Below the pieces are notes generated by a model. The model made no database searches. It was not told where the DNA came from and saw only the letters and a program-made list of their open reading frames with translations. The translations under genes and the position numbers were made by a program. From NCBI GenBank assembly GCA_023145975.1, contig JAGLCZ010000144.1, positions 1 through 6,755 on the forward strand: DNA of 6,755 nucleotides, given 5' to 3'. This DNA is from Candidatus Hydrogenedentota bacterium. Its GTDB lineage: Bacteria > Hydrogenedentota > Hydrogenedentia > Hydrogenedentales > CAITNO01. Below, piece by piece: positions 1-5,926 of the stretch (its first letter is position 1; each line of letters opens with the position of its first letter).

Positions 1-336
1 CACTTCTTTCCAGGCGTCCAGTGCTTTTTCGTAATGTTTTGCCGCTTTCAAGACATAGGCGAGTTGTTCACGCATCCCTATTTCATCCGGCCACTTTGGA
101 ATGCTGTCCTCAAGTTCTATGATGGCATCATCGTAACGACCTAGACGGTAATAGGTAGCGCCAAGATAACGGCATACATTCATCTTGGGGGTCCAGTCGT
201 TTTTCAATATATTGAGGTGTTCAATAACAAGCCGGTATTCATGAGCGGCATACAGTTTTTTCACCAGCCGCCATCGCTGCGGATGGTCTTCCGGGTTACT
301 TTCAACATGTGCCGCAACATCCCACATTTCAGCCAT
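1..336 (-). CDS. TPR-repeat protein, N-terminal 112 residues (runs off the left edge)
   Basis: Reading the minus strand from ATG at 336 gives an open frame of 112 codons that is still open at base 1, so only the N-terminal part is seen. An in-frame TAA lies 30 nt upstream. A purine-rich AAAAGGA sits about 7 nt before the ATG, which supports this start. The protein begins MAEMWDVAAH. Residues about 54-85 fit one TPR unit: L-G-x2-YY-x-LG-x-Y-x2-A-I, with a Pro near the helix B end. A second unit begins at about 88 (LAYVLKAAKHYEKALDAW). No signal peptide or membrane segment is visible, so it is probably a cytosolic scaffold or protein-interaction module. It lies 158 bp after the small membrane protein gene on the same strand and may belong to the helicase-kinase operon. 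Its specific function cannot be told from this fragment. Confidence 0.85.
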   Translation of the reverse strand, partial: MAEMWDVAAHVESNPEDHPQRWRLVKKLYAAHEYRLVIEHLNILKNDWTPKMNVCRYLGATYYRLGRYDDAIIELEDSIPKWPDEIGMREQLAYVLKAAKHYEKALDAWKEV

Positions 337-494
337 AACGATATCCTTTTCCAGACGTACACCCCGTTAATCAAAAGACTAACGCCGCAGGAACACCTTT
401 TACTTTTATATACGCCAAGGCATCAGCGCACATAAATCCTTTCGTAATTTCTTCTTCTTTACTATAGCAGAATGAGTATAAATACGGATAAAAA
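337..494 (-). other. intergenic gap before the TPR gene; possible leader
   Basis: This AT-rich gap separates the small membrane protein gene from the TPR gene. On the minus strand it holds a TATAGT hexamer (461-466) that could be a -10 box, but I see no good -35 at 17 bp. It also holds a 20-codon open frame (ATG at 433, TGA at 371) that starts MCADALAYIK. An AAAGGA precedes its ATG by only 3 nt, which is shorter than usual. No terminator-like hairpin with a T-run is visible, so read-through from the upstream genes is possible. No function is assigned. Confidence 0.3.
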
Positions 495-773
495 CTATTT
501 TTTCTTGCGTTTTCCCTTACGTGCCGCTTTTTTATTTGCCTTATATTTTTTTAGGCGGGCACGGTACCATACTTCATTTCCCAGCCAATTCAGGACTCCT
601 GAGAGAAGTGCGGCAGAAAAAATCCCCATGACAACCCGTGTCAATGGAGAAGCGGTATCGTATGTAATCTGATATACACCATAAATGCAGGGAGCAATAA
701 GAAGTGCGGTTGTGCACATCCATATTAGCCAACCTATGACTTCACTACTTTTTAAAAAATCTGGTACTTTCAA
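495..773 (-). CDS. small two-helix membrane protein with a basic C-terminal tail
   Basis: This 92-residue protein starts at TTG (773), with AGGAG six bases before the start codon. The stop is TAG at 495. Two hydrophobic stretches, about residues 12-34 and 43-66, look like transmembrane helices separated by a short polar loop (YDTASPLTR). The last 22 residues (71-92) contain 14 Lys/Arg and end in KGKRKKK. By the positive-inside rule the tail should face the cytoplasm, so both ends would be inside. I do not recognise a named family. It lies 21 bp downstream of the histidine kinase stop, so it is almost certainly co-transcribed with it. The tail could bind acidic protein, nucleic acid or phospholipid headgroups, but this is inference from charge alone. 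Confidence 0.8.
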   Translation of the reverse strand: MKVPDFLKSSEVIGWLIWMCTTALLIAPCIYGVYQITYDTASPLTRVVMGIFSAALLSGVLNWLGNEVWYRARLKKYKANKKAARKGKRKKK

Positions 774-779
774 AAGTTT

Positions 780-784
780 CTCCT
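780..784 (-). promoter_or_regulatory. ribosome binding site that decides a TTG start
   Basis: On the minus strand AGGAG is followed by 6 nt and then TTG at 773. An ATG overlapping the kinase stop (ATGA) exists just upstream, but it opens only a 17-codon frame. The Shine-Dalgarno position therefore supports TTG as the true start of the small membrane protein. Confidence 0.7.
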
Positions 785-794
785 GTACGATACT

Positions 795-2129
795 TCATTT
801 TTCTTCAATAGGTAATGTAATTTCAAAACATGCGCCGCATTCTTGTTTTAGGAGTACAAGCACACCGCCATGTTCCTGGACTATTTTGCGGGCACATGCG
901 AGACCCAGCCCCGTTCCGTGAGTGCCTTTAGTAGAAAAGAAGATTTCAAATATATTTTCGTGCATATCCTGAGGGATACCGGGACCGTTATCGGAAACCG
1001 CTATCTTCAAACATTTTTCTTCCGCACGTTCTGCAGTGATATTAATACGTCCATTCGTGTCTGGAACGGCATCAGCAGCATTGGTAACGAGGTTCATCAG
1101 GCAGCGGTATAATGCGTCGGGATCAGCGTAAACGGGTCCTATGTTTGCAGGCACCTGAATTTCGACTTCAATATTTTTTCGGTTAAATAAATCACGCATA
1201 GTCTCGCAGGCATCTACAATGATACGCTGCACATCACATTTTTCAATAAGCGGTTTACGTGGTTTGGCATATAGCAGCAGGTCCTGCACAAAATTGGAAA
1301 TACGATGTGTGCTGCGCCGCAGCACGGGCCACGTATTTTTAACGAGTTCCGTGTTCCCGCTATCCAGTCCCATTTCGATGAGTTCGGCGCTGCTGCTCAA
1401 GCCGGTCAGTATATTCTTGATGTGATGGGTTAGACCGGCAATAGCTTGTCCGATAGCCGCCAGCCGTGTAGTCCTAATCTGCTCTTCAATAAGACGTGCG
1501 TTTACGACAGCGGAAGCCGCTACAGCACCGAACATCTCCATCACATACTGGTCAAGGGGCGAGAATGCTTCCCCATCCAATTTATTGACCAATTCGAGCA
1601 CACCTATCAGCCGGTCGCGTTCAATCATGGGAACTGCCAGAATATTGCGTGTTTGGAATTGGGTCATCTCATCTGCATTTCCATAGAAACGGGAATCTGT
1701 TTTCACATCCGGCACATGAATGGTAATTCGTTCCTGTGCTGCCGCCCCTGCAATACCCTGCCCAGGTTTTAGGCGTATTTCCCTTTTGAGTGTTTCCTGA
1801 TCGCCGCTGTCTCCCAGAGCCACCCGAAAATAAAGTTCATCCGTGACCTCATCATAAAGGATAACCGATGCGGCTTCCGCACGTGCTACGGCACGCCCTT
1901 CTTCACTGATTCTTTCCAGCAGCGTATCGAGATCCGTCAGTGCGGTCATAAGCCCATGGACATGATACAGGGCTTCCACCGCCCGATTAATATCAGCCGG
2001 TGATGCGTGTTCCAGCCAGGGTAATGTGCGAAATTCAGATGCTGTCATTACGAGTTGTTTACTTTTTCGGTTGTCAAAAATACACAGCGTACGTATAGCA
2101 TAATACAGATGACGCGAACCCTGCAACAT
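795..2129 (-). CDS. cytosolic GAF-domain sensor histidine kinase
   Basis: The product is a 444-residue two-component sensor kinase that should autophosphorylate a His and pass the phosphate to a response regulator not encoded in this window. There is no transmembrane segment, so it senses a cytoplasmic signal. Residues about 65-215 form a GAF domain (C-terminal signature VPMIERDRLIGVLELVNKL). A HisKA-type H-box follows (LTHHIKNI, H235 the likely phospho-acceptor), then HATPase_c boxes: N-box MNLVTNAADAV (N346/N350), G1 SDNGPGIP (D380), F-box IFEIFFSTK (394-402) and G2 GTHGTGLGL (402-410). H236 replaces the usual Glu/Asp after the phospho-His. The gene begins 8 bp after the helicase stop, so translational coupling is likely. 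The start is uncertain: residues 1-27 look non-conserved, and ATG at 2048 (MTASEF) would still give a complete kinase. Neither start has a strong Shine-Dalgarno. Confidence 0.95.
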   Translation of the reverse strand: MLQGSRHLYYAIRTLCIFDNRKSKQLVMTASEFRTLPWLEHASPADINRAVEALYHVHGLMTALTDLDTLLERISEEGRAVARAEAASVILYDEVTDELYFRVALGDSGDQETLKREIRLKPGQGIAGAAAQERITIHVPDVKTDSRFYGNADEMTQFQTRNILAVPMIERDRLIGVLELVNKLDGEAFSPLDQYVMEMFGAVAASAVVNARLIEEQIRTTRLAAIGQAIAGLTHHIKNILTGLSSSAELIEMGLDSGNTELVKNTWPVLRRSTHRISNFVQDLLLYAKPRKPLIEKCDVQRIIVDACETMRDLFNRKNIEVEIQVPANIGPVYADPDALYRCLMNLVTNAADAVPDTNGRINITAERAEEKCLKIAVSDNGPGIPQDMHENIFEIFFSTKGTHGTGLGLACARKIVQEHGGVLVLLKQECGACFEITLPIEEK

Positions 2130-2137
2130 CTAAGCGT

Positions 2138-4465
2138 TCAATCTTCAGTTTGCGGGATAGTTTTAGGGTCTATATGTTTATTCGCTTCGCCGGGTTTCAT
2201 CAGTGCAAATTGTGCCAGAGTAAGTGCGCCTGTTTTTCCGTGTATGCTTGTTTCCAGGGCAGGTCCAACACAACTTGGACAGCCTGCTTTGCAGGGGCAA
2301 TCGGTGAGCAGTGTCATGGCTGCTGCTATCAATGCTTTATAATGGGTGTATAGCTTTTCGCTATAGCCCACGCCGCCGGGGTAACGTTCATACAGGAATA
2401 TAGAGGGTTTTTGAGATTCCGGTGCACGCAGCATGAATGTGGCGAGCATATCACTCGGATCGCATACTACATGGATGGGTGCTACCTGTCGCAGCGCATT
2501 GGACAGTGCGTGTAGTGCTTCGCCCAGCGCTTCTTTTCCCAGTCCGCAAGCCGTTTCAATGTCTTCAGGAAACTCGATCCAGAAACCGGTGGTATGCATG
2601 GTTTGTTCCGGAAGATCAATGTTGCCCCAGCCCACATTTTCATGGGTGCCGAACTTAATTTTTTTGTAAATGGTGGGTAACCAGGTAACGCTGAGTTCGC
2701 CCATACACGTATTCGCCATTTCCGTACCGGATTCCTGAATGCGATTGATAACACGAAGGTCAACTTTCAGCTCCGCATCGGTGTAATAATCTACATCTAC
2801 AGGGCGTGCATAGGCTTTGCGGTCATCCATATCAAGCTGCTCAATGGTATATTGGCGCGTTTCGTGTAGGTATACGGCGTTTTGGTATACCTCTACGGGC
2901 GCGTTGAAATAGTCTACTTCGCCGATGACCCTGCCGTTATCTGTAGTATCCAGTATTACTATATTGCCCGGTGCGGCAGTGCGCAGACTGATGTCCGAGG
3001 CAGGATAGGTTTCGGCACTCCAGTGCCAGCGTTTTTTAACCTTGCGCAGGATACGGATCTCCGCCAGAAAATCAAGTAACTCTTCCGTGCTTTTTGCATC
3101 CAGACCGAAACAATCCCCTTCGTTGAAAGGCAGTTCGAAGGCGGCACATTTCAAGTGGCTGGTCAGTACGAAGAGATTGTTGGAATCGATGGTGGCATTT
3201 TCCACGGTCTGGGTAAAGAAATAATCGGGATGACTGATGATGTATTGGTCCAGGGGGGCACTGGATGCGACCAGTATTACAAGGGCGGCACTGTTACGTC
3301 TGCCCGCACGTCCTGCCTGTTGCCAGGTACGGGCTACGCCGCCGGCATATCCGCACATAATGCACACGTCCAGCGAGCCAATATCAATACCCAATTCGAG
3401 AGCGTTGGTGCTGACCACGGCAATAACGTCACCCTTGCGGAGGCCCTGCTCAATTTCCCGGCGTTCTGTGGGCAGATAGCCGCCGCGATACCCGCGTACT
3501 TTTCGGGTATCTCCTTTCTTTTTAGCCACGGCTTTTTTGAGATAGGTGGTGATGAGTTCCACCCGCAGCCGACTGCGTGCAAAGATGATGGACTGCACAT
3601 TACGAAACAGCAGGGATGCCGCCAATCGTCCTACCTGTTTCACGCTTGATGCGCGTATCCCCAGTTCATAATTTACTACCGGCGGATTAAAAAACAGGAA
3701 ATGTTTCTCGCCGGACGGGGCACCATTATTACTCACCAATTCGACGGGCATCTCCACCAGGTTTTCCGCCAGTTCCTGTGGATTAGCGATGGTGGCGCTG
3801 CAGCAAATGAATTGCGGCGAAGAGCCGTAGAAGGCGCATATCCGTTTCAGACGGCGGAGAACATTGGCAAGATGGCTTCCGAATACGCCGCGGTACTGAT
3901 GAATTTCGTCGATTACTACATAGCGAAGATTCTCGAAAAGACGTATCCAAATGGTGTGATGGGGCAGGATGCCTGCATGAAGCATGTCTGGATTTGTTAC
4001 CACAATATTGCCTGCAGTACGTACCGATTTACGTGCAGAAGAAGGGGTGTCGCCGTCGAAGGTATAGGCACCAATTTTAACGTCAAGTGCTTCGATGGTA
4101 TCCGTCAACTCGACGACCTGATCGTGACTTAATGCTTTCGTGGGGAACAGGTATAAGGCACGGCTGTTTTCATCCTTTAGTAATTGGTTCAGCACGGGCA
4201 GGTTATAGCATAGCGTTTTACCGGAAGCCGTTGGGGTTACCACGCAAACATGTTTTCCCGATTCCAGCGCTGTAAAGGCATCCCGTTGATGGGTATACAA
4301 CTGCGTGATCCCCCGTTTGCGAAACCCTTCGATTAGTGCCGGGTTGACCGAGTCCGGGAAAGCCGCATAGGTGCCTGCCCGCGGTTTAAAGGTTCGCCAC
4401 GCAGTGAGGTGTTTGCAAAAAGAAGTATCCTGTCGCAATTGGTCTATTATCTGGTCTACATTCAT
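2138..4465 (-). CDS. mrfA: MrfA/YprA-family DEAD/DEAH-type DNA helicase with DUF1998 zinc-binding domain
   Basis: This 775-residue superfamily 2 helicase is close to the usual length for MrfA (YprA). It shows a Q-motif-like YTHQ (57-60), Walker A TPTASGKT (77-84), DEIH (186-189), SAT (223-225), motif V STNALELGIDIG (352-363) and motif VI QQAGRAGRR (382-390). The C-terminus carries the four-Cys signature CPCKAGCPSC (C723, C725, C729, C732) of the DUF1998/MrfA zinc-binding domain, preceded by an ERYPGGVGYSEKL block (693-705). In Bacillus subtilis MrfA is a DNA-translocating helicase that acts with the nuclease MrfB in mitomycin C lesion repair. Yeast Hrq1 is related. All catalytic motifs are present and the frame is intact. 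The ATG at 4465 has AAGG about 6 nt upstream. It heads the apparent operon, and MrfB is not seen. The symbol is by family resemblance; orthology is not proven. Confidence 0.95.
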   Translation of the reverse strand: MNVDQIIDQLRQDTSFCKHLTAWRTFKPRAGTYAAFPDSVNPALIEGFRKRGITQLYTHQRDAFTALESGKHVCVVTPTASGKTLCYNLPVLNQLLKDENSRALYLFPTKALSHDQVVELTDTIEALDVKIGAYTFDGDTPSSARKSVRTAGNIVVTNPDMLHAGILPHHTIWIRLFENLRYVVIDEIHQYRGVFGSHLANVLRRLKRICAFYGSSPQFICCSATIANPQELAENLVEMPVELVSNNGAPSGEKHFLFFNPPVVNYELGIRASSVKQVGRLAASLLFRNVQSIIFARSRLRVELITTYLKKAVAKKKGDTRKVRGYRGGYLPTERREIEQGLRKGDVIAVVSTNALELGIDIGSLDVCIMCGYAGGVARTWQQAGRAGRRNSAALVILVASSAPLDQYIISHPDYFFTQTVENATIDSNNLFVLTSHLKCAAFELPFNEGDCFGLDAKSTEELLDFLAEIRILRKVKKRWHWSAETYPASDISLRTAAPGNIVILDTTDNGRVIGEVDYFNAPVEVYQNAVYLHETRQYTIEQLDMDDRKAYARPVDVDYYTDAELKVDLRVINRIQESGTEMANTCMGELSVTWLPTIYKKIKFGTHENVGWGNIDLPEQTMHTTGFWIEFPEDIETACGLGKEALGEALHALSNALRQVAPIHVVCDPSDMLATFMLRAPESQKPSIFLYERYPGGVGYSEKLYTHYKALIAAAMTLLTDCPCKAGCPSCVGPALETSIHGKTGALTLAQFALMKPGEANKHIDPKTIPQTED

Positions 4466-4524
4466 GGAGTACCTTATCTATGGGGTTAAGAAAGGGTATC
4501 TTACTATATTGTAAATTGTTTTGG

Positions 4525-4543
4525 GTTTCAGGAAGGCTGAAAC
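4525..4543 (-). repeat. small hairpin in the helicase mRNA leader
   Basis: A perfect 7-bp inverted repeat, GTTTCAG - 5 nt - CTGAAAC, lies between the predicted transcription start (about 4557) and the helicase ATG. It would form a short RNA stem-loop, or could be a protein-binding dyad. It has no T-run behind it on the minus strand, so it is not a typical terminator. Its function is unknown. Confidence 0.4.
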
Positions 4544-4558
4544 TATCTGTACGTTCAG

Positions 4559-4576
4559 ACCTGATTATAGACAGGT
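4559..4576. promoter_or_regulatory. candidate operator palindrome overlapping the helicase -10 box
   Basis: The sequence reads ACCTG-N8-CAGGT, a perfect 5-bp inverted repeat whose 8-bp centre contains the -10 hexamer of the helicase promoter. The innermost two base pairs also match, giving 7 of 9 symmetric pairs. A protein bound here would block RNA polymerase. It resembles no LexA box I can name with confidence: it is CTG-N8-CAG, whereas the E. coli box is CTGT-N8-ACAG. The regulator is unknown, and short dyads can arise by chance. Confidence 0.4.
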
Positions 4577-4592
4577 GCTCTGCCTCTATCAA
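4564..4592 (-). promoter_or_regulatory. sigma70-type promoter for the helicase-kinase operon
   Basis: On the minus strand TTGATA (4592-4587) is followed by a 17-bp spacer and a consensus TATAAT (4569-4564). Transcription would start near 4557, leaving a leader of about 90 nt before the helicase ATG. The -35 matches TTGACA at 5 of 6 positions and the spacing is optimal. This is the best promoter match I can find in the window. No comparable promoter was found for the plus-strand gene that diverges from here. Confidence 0.65.
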
Positions 4593-4648
4593 AACGGAGT
4601 GATATTCTGCTCCTGTAATAATGTAGAATATAAAGAAAGGGCAATCTA

Positions 4649-5620
4649 ATGAAATCATATACGACTTTGTTATTCGCTGCGTTTCTTTCTGTCCTGCTTC
4701 TTACAGCATGTAAGGAAGAACCGGAGCCTGACGAATATCGTCAGGCAATGCGTGATTTTGTTATGGCACTCCGTGATCATGCTGACAGTACAGCCCCGGA
4801 TTTTCTGTTGATTCCCCAGAATGGCAGTGAGCTGCTTACTATGGGGGATGGCTATGACACGCCTCCGGCAGCGGCATACCTGGCGGCAATAGACGGTCAG
4901 GGACAGGAAGATCTGCGCTATGGATATGCTGCCGATAATAGACCTACAGAACAGGAGGATACCGCTTATTTGCACGCGTATCTGACGGCGGCTGAAGCAT
5001 TCGGGGTTCAGGTGCTGGTGACGGATTACTGCTGGAACGAATCGTATATGGCAGATTCGTACACAGAAAATGAGCGCGGGAAGTTTATTACTTTTGCTGC
5101 TCCGTCCCGTGGTCTCGATGTCATTCCTGAATACCCTCCCATTCCTTATAATGTAAATGGCGATGACATAATAACTCTGGCAGCGGCTCGTAATTTTCTT
5201 TATCTTCTTGACCCGGTACTTTTTACAGATCGCAGCAATTATATCACTGCTCTCGATGCGTCTTCTTACGATCTGTTTATCATAGATGCCTTTTATGAAG
5301 AGCAGCTATTGACCCGGGAAGAAGTCATACAACTTCAGAGTAAACCCAATGGTGCGCGTCGGTTGGTTATTGCCTACATGAGCATTGGCGAAGCAGAAGA
5401 GTATCGCTATTACTGGCAGGAAGGATGGCGTCCTGGAAATCCTGCATGGATCCATCGGGAAAATCCCGCTTGGAAAGGCAACTACAAGGTACGCTATTGG
5501 GAGGCTGCATGGCAAAGTATTATCTTTGGGAATCCCGATGCCTATCTTGATCGTATCCTCGCTGCAGGTTTCGACGGTGCTTATCTCGATATCATAGATG
5601 CCTACGAATATTTTGAATAG
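4649..5620 (+). CDS. lipoprotein with an MJ1477/TM1410 (GH114-like) putative glycoside hydrolase domain, circularly permuted
   Basis: The 323-residue product starts with a lipoprotein signal peptide (residues 1-20, lipobox LLTA followed by C21), so it should be exported and lipid-anchored. The rest is a TIM-barrel domain of the family that includes TM1410, MJ1477 and GH114 endo-alpha-1,4-polygalactosaminidase. Conserved blocks in order are IPQNG (55-59), QEDLRYGY (86-93), VTDYC (124-128), YDLFIID (207-213), SIGEAEEYR (245-253), W-K-GNY (275-279), RYWEAAWQ (282-289) and GFDGAYLDIID (307-317). In TM1410-type proteins, as I recall them, the blocks from YDLVVID to LDIID come first and IPQNG to DY second, so the two halves are swapped here. 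All family blocks with acidic residues are present, which argues for an intact enzyme. AAAGG precedes the ATG by 8 nt. The substrate is not known and family members are mostly uncharacterised. Some are misannotated as cysteinyl-tRNA synthetase. Confidence 0.9.
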   Translation: MKSYTTLLFAAFLSVLLLTACKEEPEPDEYRQAMRDFVMALRDHADSTAPDFLLIPQNGSELLTMGDGYDTPPAAAYLAAIDGQGQEDLRYGYAADNRPTEQEDTAYLHAYLTAAEAFGVQVLVTDYCWNESYMADSYTENERGKFITFAAPSRGLDVIPEYPPIPYNVNGDDIITLAAARNFLYLLDPVLFTDRSNYITALDASSYDLFIIDAFYEEQLLTREEVIQLQSKPNGARRLVIAYMSIGEAEEYRYYWQEGWRPGNPAWIHRENPAWKGNYKVRYWEAAWQSIIFGNPDAYLDRILAAGFDGAYLDIIDAYEYFE

Positions 5621-5926
5621 GTAGTGCCTGCGTCAAAACTTGGTTTTAAGAGTGATGCAGCAAAACATGCAACCCGTGTCATTCCGGTTTTTCCTCGACG
5701 AGGTACGAGGAGAGGAAAATACCGGAATCTATGGAGTGAAAGAAAGTGTGACTATGGTACTATAGATTCTGGTCTTTGCCGTTCAAGGATTCGCGCCAAA
5801 ACTGGAATGACGGTAGAAGAAGTCATCTTCGGATTAAACTTGTATTGGAAAAAGAAATTTGACCCGGGCTTTATGATAAACACGCTAGGTGTCTATCCTG
5901 TTATTACACTGGAGAAGTAACTGTTC
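5621..5926. other. intergenic region carrying a palindromic repeat element
   Basis: This 306-bp gap separates the lipoprotein gene from the permease gene. Bases 5678-5811 are the palindromic element listed separately. The left flank has a short dyad, AAAAC-TTG-GTTTT (5635-5647), which is too weak for a confident terminator. The right flank has GAAGA-N5-TCTTC (5816-5830) and then AT-rich DNA. An open frame from GTG 5624 to 5920 crosses everything, but its peptide follows the repeat and looks like no protein. No convincing promoter for the permease was found. Confidence 0.6.
5678..5811. repeat. MITE/REP-like palindromic element with terminal inverted repeats
   Basis: This 134-bp non-coding unit is bounded by 14-bp terminal inverted repeats, GTCATTCCGGTTTT (5678-5691) and AAAACTGGAATGAC (5798-5811), which pair at 13 of 14 positions. 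ATTCCGG-type arms alternate in orientation inside it: 5681-5687, 5722-5728, 5766-5772 and 5802-5808. They allow a long hairpin (5681-5696 with 5712-5728, one bulge) and a second stem (5722-5732 with 5762-5772, 10 of 11). The pattern resembles the dispersed GTCATTCC...GGAATGAC palindromes found in many bacterial genomes. No transposase is nearby and no clear target duplication is seen. Its dispersal in this genome is inferred, not shown. Confidence 0.7.

Noticed and set aside
1446..1772. 108-codon plus-strand open frame opposite the kinase GAF domain
   Set aside because: It is antisense to a clearly recognisable GAF domain and is a shadow frame.
3155..3649. 164-codon plus-strand open frame opposite the helicase
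   Set aside because: It is wholly antisense to a helicase with intact motifs. It has no recognisable domain and is best explained as a shadow frame.
3701..4132. 143-codon plus-strand open frame opposite the helicase N-terminal motor domain
   Set aside because: It is antisense to the Walker A/DEIH coding region and has no family resemblance.
4624..4629. TAGAAT as a -10 box for the lipoprotein gene
   Set aside because: Transcription would start inside or next to the ribosome binding site at 4636-4640, and no -35 is found at the right distance.
4386..4658. 90-codon minus-strand open frame across the divergent promoter region
   Set aside because: It overlaps the helicase start in another frame, covers the predicted promoter, and has no conserved features.
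5635..5647. AAAAC-TTG-GTTTT dyad as a terminator after the lipoprotein gene
   Set aside because: The stem is only 5 bp, AT-rich and has no following T-run beyond the stem itself, so it is too weak to call.
5624..5920. 98-codon open frame starting at GTG between the lipoprotein and permease genes
   Set aside because: It runs straight through the palindromic repeat. The peptide (VIPVFPRRG..., SGLCRSRIRAKTGMT) is the kind of translation such repeats give, and I see no ribosome binding site or protein-like pattern.
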